64,000 nt of DNA from Arthrobacter sp. Hiyo8 (GCA_001549895.1 AP014719.1:2356001-2420000), one strand, 5' to 3'; shown: positions 30,926 to 41,560, counted from the stretch's first letter. Numbers and translations: made by a program. Notes: generated from the letters alone by a model not told the origin.

Positions 30926-31593
30926 TTACCTTCCGAGTATGAGGCTCATGGCTTCGGCGCGGGTGGCCGGGTCATGAAGTTGCCCGCGCACTGCGCTGGT
31001 GACGGTCTTGGCGCCGGGCTTGCGGATGCCACGCATGGACATGCACATGTGTTCGCATTCGACGACGACGATCGCGCCCCTGGGCTTGAGGTGGGTCACG
31101 AGCGCTTCGACGATCTGGGTGGTCAGGCGTTCCTGCACTTGGGGCGGCGGGCATAAATGTCGACGAGGCGGGCCAGCTTGCTCAGCCCCGTCACTTTGCC
31201 GTCGTGGGAAGGGATGTATCCAACGTGCGCGACGCCGTGGAACGGCACCAAATGGTGCTCGCACGTGGAATAGAACGGGATGTCCTTGACCAGCACGAGT
31301 TCCTCATGGTCGAGGTCGAACGTGGTGGACAGGACATGTTCGGGATCCTGGTGCAGGCCCGCGAACACCTCGGCGTAAGCCTTGGCTACGCGCTTCGGCG
31401 TATCCACCAGTCCGCCACGGTCCGGGTCCTCGCCCACCGCAATGAGGATCTCGCGGACGGCCGCCTCGATGCGGGGGCGGTCGACCTTATATGAGTGGTG
31501 GCCGTGGCCGTGGCCACCTGATTTTCCCCCGGAGGCGTCGCCAAAGTCGTCACTGGCGGCACCGCTGAAGTCGTCGTCGTCGATGTGAGTCAC
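30926..31593 (-). CDS. folE: GTP cyclohydrolase I (one frame break)
   Basis: Opens the folate pathway by converting GTP to dihydroneopterin triphosphate. The zinc and active-site motifs are present: [17 protein letters not shown] and, after the break, [19 protein letters not shown]. One C is missing near 31152; repair reads [12 protein letters not shown] and yields 222 residues. The N-terminal 35 residues are Asp/Gly/His-rich ([13 protein letters not shown]). The GTG start (31593) falls ten bases past the restored ftsH stop. In the raw frame the two genes appear fused, which I take as an artefact. Confidence 0.93.
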
Positions 31594-31603
31594 AGCAGAA
31601 AGC

Positions 31604-33669
31604 TTAGCCTTGATGCGAAACGTCGGTGCCTGCGTCAGGTCCTTGACCAGTGAATGACTCCTGGCTGCCGACTCCCTGCGGGTGCGGGGCTGGGCGTCCA
31701 AAGGCTCTTCGAGACGAGCTGCCTTGGCTTGTTCCTGGGCTTCGCGCTCGGCCTTCTCCGCACGGGATTCCACCGGAGGGATGGTCTGGACCGGACGGGA
31801 CTCCTTGGAGAGCCATACCTCGCGGAAATCACGCTTGCGGATGTCGCGGAAGATGTGGGCGATCTCGGCCTGGTTCAGCGTTTCGCGCTCAAGCAGCTCA
31901 AGGGCCAACTGGTCCAGGACGTCGCGGTTCTCGGTCAGGATGGCATAGGCCTCGTCGTGGGCCTGATCGATCAGGCGGCGCACTTCCTCGTCAACGATGT
32001 ACGCCACCGAGTCCGAGTAGTTGCGTTCCTGTGCCATGTCCCGGCCGAGGAACGGCTCGCCGCCGCCGGCGCCAAGCTTCACGGCGCCGATGCGCTCGCT
32101 CATGCCGAACTGGGTGACCATCTTGCGCGCAGTTCCAGTGGCCTTTTCGATATCGTTCGAGGCGCCCGTGGAGGGGTCGTGGAAGACGATTTCCTCTGCA
32201 ACGCGGCCACCCATGGCATAGGCCATCTGGTCGAGGAGTTCGTTGCGCGTGATCGAATATTTGTCGTCCTCGGGAACGACCATCGTGTAGCCGAGTGCGC
32301 GGCCTCGGGGCAGGATGGTGATCTTCGTGACAGGGGCTGAATTGCGCAATGCCGCTGCCACCAGGGCGTGGCCGCCTTCGTGGTAGGCGGTGATCTTCCG
32401 CTCCATTTCCTTCATGACGCGGCTGCGCTTCTGCGGGCCGGCCATGACGCGGTCGATTGCCTCGTCCAGGGCGCGGTCGTCAATCAGGTTGGCATTGGAC
32501 CTGGCCGTCAGGAGTGCGGCCTCGTTGAGCACGTTGGCAAGGTCGGCACCCGTGTAGCCCGGGGTCTTCTTCGCGACGCCTTTGAGGTCGACGCCGTGGC
32601 CATCGGCTTGCCCTTGGCGTGGACATTCAGGATCTGTTCACGACCAATCAGGTCCGGTGCCTCAACAGTGATCTGGCGATCGAAGCGGCCCGGACGGAGC
32701 AGGGCAGGGTCCAGGACGTCCGGACGGTTGGTTGCCGCGATCAGGATGACGTTGGTCTTGACGTCGAAGCCGTCCATTTCGACGAGGAGCTGGTTAAGGG
32801 TCTGCTCGCGCTCGTCGTTGCCGCCGCCGATGCCGGCGCCACGGTGACGTCCGACGGCGTCGATCTCGTCAACGAAAATGATGGCGGGCGCATTGGACTT
32901 GGCTTGCTCGAAAAGGTCGCGGACGCGCGAAGCACCGACGCCTACGAACATTTCGACGAAGTCCGAGCCCGAGATGGAGAAGAACGGGACGCCGGCCTCG
33001 CCTGCGACGGCGCGGGCCAGGAGGGTCTTGCCGGTGCCCGGAGGCCGTACAACAGCACGCCCTTGGGGATCTTCGCGCCGACGGCTTGGAACTTCGCCGG
33101 TTCTGCGAGGAATTCCTTGATCTCCTGGAGCTCTTCGACGGCCTCGTCCGCACCGGCAACGTCAGAGAAGGTAACCTGCGGCATGTCCTTGTTGACCAGC
33201 TTGGCCTTCGACTTTCCGAACTGCATCACCTTGGAACCGCCGCCTTGCATGCGGGAGAGCAGGAACCAGAAAAGCACACCCAGCAGGAGGACGGGGATGA
33301 GGAGGGAGAACAGCCCGGAGAACCAGTTGTTCTCGACGGGCTGGTCCGTGAAGCCACCGGATGGCTGGGCGTTGGTGACGGCCTTGACGACATCCCCGGC
33401 TCGCGCGGTGACGTAGAAGAACTGGACGTTCTTGCCTTTGTCCTGGCCATCGATGACGAGGTTGTCTTTCAGCGTCAGGTCAACGCGGTTCTCGGCATCG
33501 TAGATTTTGGCCTGGTCCACCTTGCCGCTCTGCGAGAGGATCGCGAGGCCCTTGTCGGTGTCGATACGGGTGGATCCGCCGGGGCAAGGGTTGCAAATGC
33601 CACCAGGAGCAAGCCGACTACGACAACAATCCAGATGCCCGGGCCCTTGAAGAAACTCTTAGCTTTCAT
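31604..33669 (-). CDS. ftsH: FtsH, membrane-bound AAA+ zinc protease (about four frame breaks)
   Basis: Two N-terminal membrane helices ([17 protein letters not shown] and [16 protein letters not shown]) flank an external domain. The AAA+ domain has Walker A GPPGTGKT (after repair), Walker [12 protein letters not shown] and the SRH region [19 protein letters not shown]. The protease domain has the zinc site [11 protein letters not shown]. Missing bases near 33585, 33040, 32605 and somewhere near 31680-31700 account for the fragments; the repaired length is 689. The last break is placed only roughly. It is inferred because a single added base leads to a stop at 31604, ten bases before folE. 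Quality control of membrane proteins. Confidence 0.93.
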
Positions 33670-33905
33670 CTGTTCGGGGCTCCGCCCCGTCCCTCCTGGT
33701 AGTGCTGCACGGCGCAGCTTCTGCGCGCGTGTGGTGCTGCGTCAGTTTCTAGCTTTACACCGTTCGGAGTGATTCACGCACAGTGAGAGGCAAAAGTTCC
33801 CTCTAGGCGTACATGAACACGGAATTCCGGAAGTTCCCGGGGGAAATCCACCGTTCTTTCAGGATCCCGCGCAGCGGGTCGAACGCAATCGTCGAACGGT
33901 TGCAA
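33670..33905 (-). promoter_or_regulatory. spacer between the secretion module and ftsH
   Basis: 236 bases without a gene. It should hold the ftsH promoter; a candidate is TGCGTG, 17 bases, TAAAGC, near 33755-33785 on the minus strand, which is weak. No strong terminator for the module upstream was recognised. Confidence 0.35.
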
Positions 33906-34434
33906 CTACTGCACGGTACAGGCCGGGTTGGCGCCCGCCAGTCCCATGGATGCGTTTGCCGTGGCCAAGGAGGAGACCCACCCCGAGCCGTCCTTCGTCT
34001 GCAGATAGACACCGTAGGAGCCCCCCAGCAAACCGCCCAGCACGCCCGACTTGAATTGCGTCGTGTACACGCCTCCGACAGGGCCCGTCGTGGAGAGGTT
34101 GGTTCCCAGCACCACGCCTGTCAGATTCGGGAGAAGTCCCCCGTTGGCTACGTAGTAGTTCACGTTGGCGGGCGCCGCATACGCGGTTCCCGCCGGGAAT
34201 CGCCAGTTGACGGTGATCACGGGGCTGGTCCCGGCGACCCCGGGGCTGAGCGTACACGGGCCGATCATGACCGGCGGGGAACCGTGAGCGCGTTCAGTGT
34301 ACCGGAGCCAACTTCGGAGGCGGACCAGCTCGCGTCCGTGGTCCCCGTTCCGCCGGGACCACAAACAGTGCGGCCGCGACCCCGGCCACCGTGAGCAGCG
34401 ATCGCAGGCGATGCGGCTTCGAAGGTGTTGCCAT
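33906..34434 (-). CDS. SipW-dependent exported protein 3 (two frame breaks)
   Basis: The N terminus reads MATPSKPHRLRSLLTVAGVA, a basic region and hydrophobic core. It is followed by TTDASWSASEVGSGTLNALT, which is the pattern of SipW-type signals (Trp-x-Asp/Ser-x-Glu region just past the cleavage site). The mature part is about 140 residues, rich in Gly, Val, Thr and Asn. It has two Cys (GPCTL and NPACTVQ) and looks like an extracellular beta-sandwich. Two missing bases (near 34350 and 34275) are repaired to 176 residues. The ATG overlaps the stop of the LADTG protein (TGATG). It closes the five-gene module. No specific function can be assigned. Confidence 0.7.
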
Positions 34435-35134
34435 CAGTCCCAACCCGGATCACGGGCGGGCGCGATTCCGTCGGCCGCCGCACGGGCGCCGGCGAGCTTG
34501 GACGCGAGAGCCCCGGCCAGGACAGTCCCAAGGCCCAGAAGGGCAAAGATGCCCAGGCGGAAGCCGGTATCCGCGAGAGCGGTGCCGGGAAAGTCGTGCG
34601 GCCCGGCTGGCTCGCCGGCGGCGTCCACCCTGGCCGTAATTCTGGTTGAAAGCCCCTGCACGCTGTTACCCGCCGACGGCGAAAGCGTCACCTCAAGCAG
34701 CAGTTCGACGCCGGCCGGAATTCCGCCGTCGGGATTTGCAAGACTGGTCGCACCACCCAAGGAGGAAAGCGTCGTCGTCGGGATGACGGTGTTTTCACCG
34801 GACCGGCAGACCTCCGCCGCCCAGGCGGTGGTGCAGCTGCGGACACCTACCGTGACGACTCGTGCCGACTCATCCGATGCGGCAAGCTCCATAAGTGGGC
34901 CGTCCGCAAGCAGCCGCATCCTCAATTCGTGCAGGGTCACGGCCCTGGCGGTCACCCCGATACTCCATCGGCTGGTAGATCCGGGCGCAAGGACGGCCGG
35001 CGGATTGCTCCCCCGTGTGTCAGGATCAGGTCCGGCCCGTCTGTCGCCGCCGACGCCGGAGCGGAGCAGAGCAGACCCAGCGATACCAAGGCGACTGTCG
35101 CCGCGTAACGCCTGAGGCTCCCGTGTCCGATCAT
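34434..35134 (-). CDS. secreted protein with C-terminal LADTG sorting signal (one frame break)
   Basis: Begins MIGHGSLRRYAATVALVSLG and has a normal Sec signal ending SAPASA before ATDGPD. The mature region is about 150 residues with two Cys and no domain I recognise. The end has all parts of a cell-wall sorting signal: LADTG, a hydrophobic stretch (LGIFALLGLGTVLAGALA) and basic residues (SKLAGAR). The LAxTG form is the one recognised by class E sortases of actinobacteria. One G is missing near 35008; repair reads LTHGGSNPPAVLAPG, total 233 residues. It lies between sipW and the third exported protein, with overlaps at both ends. It may anchor the exported proteins to the wall, by analogy with TapA in Bacillus. 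Confidence 0.7.
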
Positions 35135-35698
35135 CGCCTCGCCTTGATTCGGGCCGCGGGGCCCTCTCGGGCGGGGCCACAGCGCCCAGGTCACCAACGC
35201 GGACACGGCAACCGTAGTGCCGCCAAGCACCCAGGGGCTCGATGCTCCCGCAACAACGTAGGCAATACCCGGCACCGAATAGAGCACCGTGCGGACTTTG
35301 GAGACGGTGTACGGTGCGGGATCCTCCACGGGATTGGCGTCGCCTTTGAGCGTGAGGACGGCCGTGGCGCCGTCGACCATCCGGGAGGATGTGACCCGGT
35401 GGGTGACGGGCAATTGTCCCGGCCGGTCCACGGTGACAACGTCCCCTGTCCGCACTTCCGACGCCGGGACCTCGCGGACTATGGCCAAGGATCCAGCAGG
35501 GATCCCGGGAGACATCGAGCCGGTCTTGAACATGATGAGCGTGATGTGGAAAAAGACGGCGGCCAACGTCAGGAGGATGCAGATGGCGCCGCCGATCGCC
35601 GCGAGGTTAAGCAACGTCTCGCGCACGACGTCGGCGAGGCGCCTGCGGTTGTCGGCCGTCCGTCGTCGGGACCCCACCGGCTCAAGCACCGTCCTCAT
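35131..35698 (-). CDS. sipW: SipW-type signal peptidase I (C-terminal end uncertain)
   Basis: ER-type signal peptidase. After a basic N terminus comes one membrane helix (NLAAIGGAICILLTLAAVFF). The catalytic Ser box is KTGSMSPGIPAGSLAIV. PVTHRV follows, where His takes the place of the Lys used by ordinary bacterial enzymes, then GDANP. A second helix (VLGGTTVAVSALVTWALW) lies near the end. The start overlaps the stop of the exported protein before it (ATGA). The raw frame runs into the next gene. Two missing bases in the GC-rich stretch near 35160-35190 would give an ending ARIKARR and a TGATG overlap (189 residues). It should process the three exported proteins around it. Confidence 0.85.
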
Positions 35699-36324
35699 GA
35701 GTCGGACGTTCCCTTGATTTCCCAGGTTGCCGTCACGCTGGCCCCTGCAGGGAGTTGTCCGCGGAGGCAAGCATCGTGACCTCGAAGCACATCTGGGTGG
35801 GGCTCAGCGAGTTCGCAGCCACCGCTGTGGCGGCACCGGCCGTGGTGAGTGGCACCGTCGACGCCGAGGTCCCGACAAGGTAGCTCGCCCCGGCCGTGAA
35901 CTGGCTCGAGTCGCACGATCCGGACGAGTACCTGACCACGCGATAGGCCAGGGCAGCGGCCAGGGCGGCGTTGTTGTTGCTGGCTCCTTGGAGCGTCAAG
36001 GTTCCGGAAAGCGACCCCGCAGTAGTCCGGATCCAGATGGGAGCGTAGTTGACGGTGCTTGGTGACATTCCTGCCGCACTGAATGCCATGGTGGCAGCGG
36101 ATCCCGACGTGGGATGTGCCAGCCATGCACCTCCTGAGTTGACGGAGGATTCGATCTGGAACGAGCTGGCGGTGAATGTTCCTGCCGCGAACTCGGAATC
36201 GTTCCAGGCAGCGAGGGTCAGCGTGCATCCGGCACCGAGGACAAGGCCCCGGCCAAGATGGCGCGCACACGGAGGAAGCGCTGGCGGCCCGCTCAGGCCG
36301 ACGAGTCGCCCTGCGTCCGGTCAT
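35695..36324 (-). CDS. SipW-dependent TasA/camelysin-like exported protein 2 (three frame breaks)
   Basis: Repaired N terminus: MTGRRATRRPERGRQRFL, very basic, then VRAILAGALVLGAGCTL as hydrophobic core, then AAWNDSEFAAGTFTASSFQ. The AAWNDSEFA-GTFTA element is shared with exported protein 1 and corresponds to the post-cleavage motif of TasA-like proteins. The mature part is a Ser/Thr/Ala-rich beta-type domain of about 165 residues with two Cys (SGSCDSSQ and TQMCFEV), ending ASVTATWEIKGTSDS. Breaks near 36290, 36244 and 35748 each need one base; the repaired length is 210. It starts nine bases past the stop of protein 1 and overlaps sipW by four. Confidence 0.75.
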   Translation of the reverse strand: MTGRRATRRPERAASASSVCAPSWPGPCPRCRMHADPRCLERFRVRGRNIHRQLVPDRILRQLRRCMAGTSHVGIRCHHGIQCGRNVTKHRQLRSHLDPDYCGVAFRNLDAPRSQQQQRRPGRCPGLSRGQVLVRIVRLEPVHGRGELPCRDLGVDGATHHGRCRHSGGCELAEPHPDVLRGHDACLRGQLPAGASVTATWEIKGTSDS

Positions 36325-36333
36325 CGCGGCTGG

Positions 36334-36917
36334 TCAGGAGGTGGATGCCGCAGCGAACTGCCACGTGGCCGTGCCGTTTTGCCCTTGGACCAAGCCGGCG
36401 GCCGCAGTCACTTTGAAGCAGAGGAAGACCGCGTCACCGGGATCGCTCGCGGGGCTGCCGGGCTGAGGGTAAACGTGACTCCGCTCAGCGCTCCATTGAG
36501 AGCGGTACCCGCCTGCACCAATTCGGTTCCCGTGGTGCTGCTGGAGCATCCGAAGGACGTGGGCTGGACAAGTTCATAACTCAGGTTCGCAACCGACCCG
36601 GTGGCGGTGGCTGTATTCACCGTGACAGTGGAGCCTGTAGTGGTGTTGGCCGCCAGCCGCACCGCGAAGGGCGCGTAGACGGTGTCCCCCGGCGCCAGAT
36701 TGGTCGGGTTGAGGGTGAATGGCAAGGTGGCGCCAGGGGAGGCAGCGTGGTCCGTGTACGACGCGCCGTCTGTGCTTCCTTGAAGATTGAAAGTGCCCGC
36801 CGTGAATGTTCCGGTGGCGAACTCGGAATCGTTCCACGCGGCCAACACAACCGCCGCGCCGACCCCCAGGACCAATCCGCCGGCCAAAAGCGCCCGCATC
36901 TTTCCGCGCTTTGACAT
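36334..36917 (-). CDS. SipW-dependent TasA/camelysin-like exported protein 1 (one frame break)
   Basis: First gene of the module. MSKRGKMRALLAGGLVLG is followed by AVVLAAWNDSEFATGTFTAG and TFNLQGS, the closest match here to the TasA pattern (D-x-E then TF-x-AGT-x-x-L). The mature domain has a Pro-Gly-Asp turn (NLAPGDTVYAPFAV), one clear Cys before the break and one after (SFGCSSS, VFLCFKV), and ends TATWQFAAASTS, like protein 2 (TATWEIKG). The two are paralogues. One base is missing near 36430-36450; repaired, 194 residues. The start may instead be a TTG 24 bases upstream, which has a GGGGG site. Likely secreted and possibly able to form fibres. Confidence 0.75.
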
Positions 36918-37030
36918 TGAAACTGAACTCGTACTCAAAATGCCCCCACAGGTCAAGTCAAACGACTAATGAGCTGAACGCTAACACGCAAATCCCCCAT
37001 TATCGGCAGCCCTCCCCTAATGAGTTAAAA

Positions 37031-37068
37031 AGAGAAGTCGGCCTCCCAATGGGGCGGCCGACTTCTCT
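37031..37068 (-). terminator. hpt terminator
   Basis: Perfect 13-base-pair stem (AGAGAAGTCGGCC / GGCCGACTTCTCT) with a further CCC/GGG pairing in the loop. On the minus strand it is followed by TTTTAA, a classic intrinsic terminator. It ends the tilS-hpt transcript and so makes the exported-protein module a separate transcription unit. Confidence 0.93.
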
Positions 37069-37103
37069 CGCTTTCATTTGCGTCTAGGACGCGAAATGAA
37101 AGG

Positions 37104-37658
37104 CTATTCGTAAACGTGCGGGGCGAGGGTTCCCACAAAGTCCAGGTTGCGGTATTTCTCGGCGTAATCGAGACCGTATCCGACGACGAATTCGTTGGGA
37201 ATGTCATAGCCGACATACTTGACGTCGATCTCGACCTTGGCGGCCGTGGGCTTGCGGAAAGCGGTGCAGATTTCCACCGAGGCGGTGCCTCGCGATTCGA
37301 GGTTCGTCTTGAGCCAGGAGAGGGTCAGGCCGGAATCGATAATGTCTTCGACAATCAGGACATCCTTGCCCATGAGGTCGGTATCAAGGTCCTTGAGGAT
37401 GCGCACGACGCCGGACGACTGGGTACCGGAGCCGTACGAGGACACCGCCATCCAGTCCATGCTGACATGGCTGTGCAGCGCACGCGCGAGGTCTGCCATG
37501 ACCATGACGGCACCCTTGAGCACGCCGACGATGAGCAGCTCGCGGCCCTCGTAGTCCTTGTCAATCTGTGCAGCAAGTTCGGCGATCCGTTGCTGGATCT
37601 GCTCCTTGGTGTAGAGAACGTGTTTGAGGTCTGCCTGGACGTCGTTTGAATCCACCAA
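37104..37658 (-). CDS. hpt: hypoxanthine phosphoribosyltransferase
   Basis: Purine salvage: converts hypoxanthine or guanine with PRPP to IMP or GMP. Intact, 184 residues. The PRPP-binding motif is [30 protein letters not shown] and the C-terminal [15 protein letters not shown] complete the active site. It starts 28 bases past the tilS stop, as is typical. The strong terminator after it cuts it off from ftsH, which is its usual neighbour in related genomes. Confidence 0.97.
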   Translation of the reverse strand: MVDSNDVQADLKHVLYTKEQIQQRIAELAAQIDKDYEGRELLIVGVLKGAVMVMADLARALHSHVSMDWMAVSSYGSGTQSSGVVRILKDLDTDLMGKDVLIVEDIIDSGLTLSWLKTNLESRGTASVEICTAFRKPTAAKVEIDVKYVGYDIPNEFVVGYGLDYAEKYRNLDFVGTLAPHVYE

Positions 37659-37686
37659 TGGCTCCTGTGTTGATGCGTGGGTGCGG

Positions 37687-38844
37687 CTACTGTTGGGGCG
37701 ATCTTTGATGCCGGAATACTAGCTTCCCACAGCCGCCGCCTTCGCGGGGAACGGCAGTTCCCCCGGCTGCGGCCTCCCGCTCCAATTCGCTCAGGGATAC
37801 GCGGTAGACGCTGACGCTACCGGGAAGCTGCACGGGGCCGCGGATCCCTGGCGACGCAGCAAGCCTTCGGCGGCCTGAAGCCGCCCGTAGCCGGGCTGTT
37901 GGCCCCCGACGTCGGCCGCCGCCTTGGCGATCACGCGGAACCTCAGCGCGGGGACAATTCCCTCAAGCGGTCTTCCGGGAGCCAGACCCCGTCGTCGCTC
38001 CGGTTCACGAGGCCCGCATAGCTCTCAGCGGCAAGGTGCTCCAGGAAGTCGGCATCCTGTTGCAGGATCGCTGCGGTGCGGGCGAGTGATTCGGCCACCC
38101 CGGGCCCCAGCTTGTCCTCAAGCAAGGGCATCACCTCAACCCTGGTCCGCGAGCGGGCGAAGGCGGGGTCAGCGTTACTGGGATCGTGCCAGGTTTCGAG
38201 TTCCTCGACCTCGCAGATTTCGAGCGTTTCGGCGCGGCGAAGCCCGAGGAAGGGACGAAGGAGCTTGCCGCGGGCGGGCCGCATCCCGGCGAGGGAACGC
38301 GTTCCCGAGCCCCGGGCCAGGCCCAGCAGCACCTGTTCGGCCTGGTCGTCCAGCGTGTGCCCGAGCAGGATTGCTCCGCAATCAAGTTCGGTGGCGGCGC
38401 TTCGAGGGCCGCGTGCCGGGCGTCCCGGGCTGCCGCCTCGGACGAACCCGGTAGCTGCCACTTCCACGGTCCGCAGCTGGACGGGCGAGAGTCCCAGCCC
38501 TTCAAGGATCGCCACGGTCCGTGCCGCGACCTCAGCCGAGCCTTCCTGCAGTTGATGGTCAACCACGACGGCGGCTACGCTCACGGGGCGGCCGTGAACG
38601 TGGCCACGCCGGGCAAAATAGGCTGCCACTGAGGCAAGCGCCAAGGAATCCGGCCCCCGCTGCAAGCCACCAGGATTCGCTCGGGGTAGCCCGCGGAGGC
38701 CAGCGCGTCCTGCAACATATTCCGTGCTTTGCCGACGACCGGCGCCAAACGCCCGGGACGCCGTCGTCCACTGCTTGGAGCGCTTTCAGTGCTTGGCGGG
38801 TTTCTACTGCTTCCGCCCTGGCCCGATGTGGTGCCTGCGGTCAC
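37687..38844 (-). CDS. tilS: tRNA(Ile)-lysidine synthase (three frame breaks)
   Basis: Modifies C34 of the tRNA-Ile with CAU anticodon to lysidine so that it reads AUA. The PP-loop motif is [17 protein letters not shown] (joined across a break near 38650). [20 protein letters not shown] and [16 protein letters not shown] follow, with the [20 protein letters not shown] region typical of the family. Breaks near 38650, 37960 and 37845 each need one base. The repaired protein has 386 residues and ends at 37687. The GTG start overlaps the stop of the metalloprotease gene (GTGA). Essential in most bacteria, so real inactivation is unlikely. Confidence 0.92.
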
Positions 38845-39943
38845 AGCCCCATCCGCTCAAGCCACAGCTTGGAGTCGTGGATCTCGGTCTCCGTAGGCAG
38901 TTTGTCGGCCGATTCCCAGACCCGGTTGAGGCCCTCCATGCCCGCCACCGCAACCACTTCGCGGACAAACTTGGCTCCGTCGCTGTACTGGCGCATCTTG
39001 GCATCCAGGCCGAGGATGTTGCGGATGAACTTCTCGATCACGCCCGGTCCTTGCCCCGTGCGTTGAAGCGCTGCCTGATGGTCTTCACTGAAGGGACAAG
39101 GGTGGAATCGACGGCGTCCATCACCACGTTGGCGTGGCCTTCAAGCAAGCTCATGACAGCTGTGAGATGCGAGAGCGAGGCCTTTTCCTCAGGGTTCTGG
39201 AGCAGGTCCAAGATGGCCCCGCGGCCGGGTGTGGCGCCGGTGGAGCGATCGCGCAGGGAGCGCGCGGCGGCAGTAGCGCGATCCATGATGGAGTCCACAT
39301 TGCCGATGAGATTGGCGCTGAGGCGCTCGATTTCCTCGAGCATGTGGGTCCGGAGCCAGGGAGCCGCGGCGAACTGCACCCGGTGGGTCTGCTCGTGAAG
39401 GCAGACCCAGAGCCGGAAATCGTCTGGATCGACGTTGAGCTCGCGCTCCACGGAGATGATGTTCGGAGCCACCAGCAGGAGCCGGCCCGCAGGCGGTGCT
39501 TTCGAGTCCGGGGCGAGCGCGGCGAAGGGATCGTATTGGCCCAGGACTTTGCTCGACAAGAAGGCAAGCACAGCCCCGAGCTGGCTGCCGGTGATGGCGC
39601 CGCTCGCGGCCGCCGCTGCCGGTGTCATCGCCGGACCCCGCCGGGAATCCAGCATTTGTTTAAGGGCCGGCTGGAGCATCACCGCAAAACTCTGGGTATT
39701 GGCCTTCGCCCACGACGCCCGGTCAACCACGAGCACATGGGAATCGCGGAGATCGCGCGCGGCTTCCAAACCGGTGATGTCATGCACATGCGGTACCGAA
39801 ATGTCCGCACTGAAGCGCAGGCTGTCCACGGCTTTGCCGATCTGGGCCGGACTCAGTACGGGACCGGGGGGAGCGAGCCGGGCGGCCGTGGAGGCGGCCA
39901 GCTCCCAGTTGATGAGGGACTGGGCTTGCTGCTGAGACTCCAT
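38841..39943 (-). CDS. zinc-dependent metalloprotease (DUF2342 family) (one frame break)
   Basis: Actinobacterial zinc metalloprotease family sometimes labelled as F420 biosynthesis-associated. The zinc site is seen as LWVCLHEQTHRVQFAAAPWL, an HExxH motif. GRLLLVAPNIISVERELNVD lies before it. A long helical C-terminal part ends WLERMGL. One G is missing near 39040; repair joins ARGKDRG-VIEKFIRNILG, giving about 367 residues. The start is not certain: ATG at 39943 (MESQQQ) or at 39952; longer frames run back into dacB. It is usually found between dacB and tilS, as here. Its substrate is unknown. Confidence 0.82.
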
Positions 39944-40020
39944 ACGAACCATCAGAACACAACAGTCTGAATCTGCACCCTTAAGTTCGCTCAGCGGCGA
40001 ACGCCAGGCAGCGGCAAAGG

Positions 40021-41560
40021 TCAGCCGGCGCGGCAACCGCATGACGCGAGGGCCGTCGCGGACCTGTCCAGCGCCACTTTGTTCCCCGCCGCGCCCGGCG
40101 TCAGCCCGTTGCCGATAAAGGAAAAGACCAGGAGGCGGCCGTTCGCGTCCACCACATAGCCGCTCAGAGCGATCACCGAATTCAAGGTGCCGGTCTTGGC
40201 CCGCACCAATCCAGCCCCTTGGGAGGTGGTGGCGTCTGCGTAGCGGTCGCCGAGCGTCCCGGTCAGCCCGGCAACGGGGAACCCGGCGAGGGCGGCACGG
40301 AGGCGAGTGTCCGGTCCGGAGGTAATCGCCCGCACCACATCCGCGAACTGCCGCGCGGACACCTGGTTGCCCAAGGCAAGGCCGGACACGTCCGCCAAGT
40401 GCATGGAGTCCGTGGCGATCCCCAGTTCCCCCACCTGGGCGCTCACGGCCGCCGTCGCGCCGTCATTGGATCCCGGCTTTCCAGCGGACAGCGCGGCCAT
40501 CCGGCCGAATACCTCGGCGAGGTAGTTGTCCGAGGTTTCCAGCATCAAGTCCACCTGCTCGCGGACGGTCGCAGAAGCCACGCTGGCAAGGACGTCCTGC
40601 TTCCCTGCCGGAGCGGCGGCGCGTTCCACACCGGGGACCACCGTGAATCCGGCAGCGGCGCCCGCGGCTTGGAGTTTCCCGGCGAAAGCCTGGGCGGCGG
40701 TGAGCGCGGCGTCCTGCGGACGCGGACCGGTGGTTGCCCCCGGGCTTGTCCGGGCCGAGTTCAGGGCGAGCGGAAAGATCGGCGCGGTTTCACCGGCAGC
40801 GACGTCGTCGAGGCTCCACGCCGGATTCAAAGCCGGACCGGTGAACAGTCCATCGTCCAACTGGACTGTGACCGGACCCTTCACACCGCGATCCTGAAGC
40901 GCTTTCGCCGCATCCGCCGCGAGGGTCTCCAGGCCGGCATGGCCAAGCACTTCGCTTGGCTGGGACGGGCCGTCGCCGAGCAGGACGTCACCCCCGGCGC
41001 TCAAGATGATCGTCGACGGCGAAGGTCCCGTCAGGACCCGCGTGTCGAAGCGGGTCTCCGGGCCGATCGCCCGCAGCGCCGCGACCGCCGTCAGCAGCTT
41101 CATGTTGGACGCCGGCACCCGGTTCTTGGCGCCGTCGCGATCGTAAAGCGGAAGTCCGGTCAACGCATCTTCAACGACGCCGGTGAAGTCTCCCCGCCGT
41201 CGGGCGTCAGGAGGGCGTTGAGCTGGCTGGTGACATCGGCCGGCAGCGGGACCGGGGCGGAAGCGTCCAAGGGCGCAACGATCTGGGTGCGGCTCAGTTG
41301 CTTGGGGACCTGTTGCCAGGCCGGCACCTGGGCGCGGGCGCAGCGGCTACCCCGAAGAAGCCGGGTGCGACTCCGAGGCCCATCGGCACGGCCAAGGCCG
41401 CGATGACCGCGGCCAACAAAACCAGTGGCAGAAAGCCGACGACACCCTTCGGTTCCGGCCTCGCGGGCGTCCCGGGTCTGGGCTTCCGGGGCCTGAGAAC
41501 GGGATTTTCCTGCTGTTCCGGAGAGTGGTTGTCAGCCCCCGCCTCGTTAACGCCCTTCAT
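40021..41560 (-). CDS. dacB: D-alanyl-D-alanine carboxypeptidase/endopeptidase, PBP4 type (two frame breaks)
   Basis: Trims or cuts peptidoglycan cross-links outside the membrane. An N-terminal anchor helix (FLPLVLLAAVIAALAVP) is followed by the penicillin-binding domain with SxxK (ASNMKLLTA), SxN (ETSDNYLAEV) and KTG (VRAKTGTLNS), and the large insert of class C enzymes between SxxK and SxN. Breaks near 41340 and 41185 each need one base; repair reads DGGGDFTGVVEDALTGLPLY and gives 513 residues. It is divergent from ppa with about 135 bases between the starts. Confidence 0.92.

Noticed and set aside
31604-31700. FtsH-FolE fusion protein
   Set aside because: The frames join only because a base appears to be missing near the ftsH end; one added base gives a stop ten bases before the folE GTG.
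33906-36917. Prophage or integrated plasmid as the source of the secretion module
   Set aside because: No integrase, attachment repeat, tRNA or phage-type gene flanks it, and base composition looks like the surroundings.
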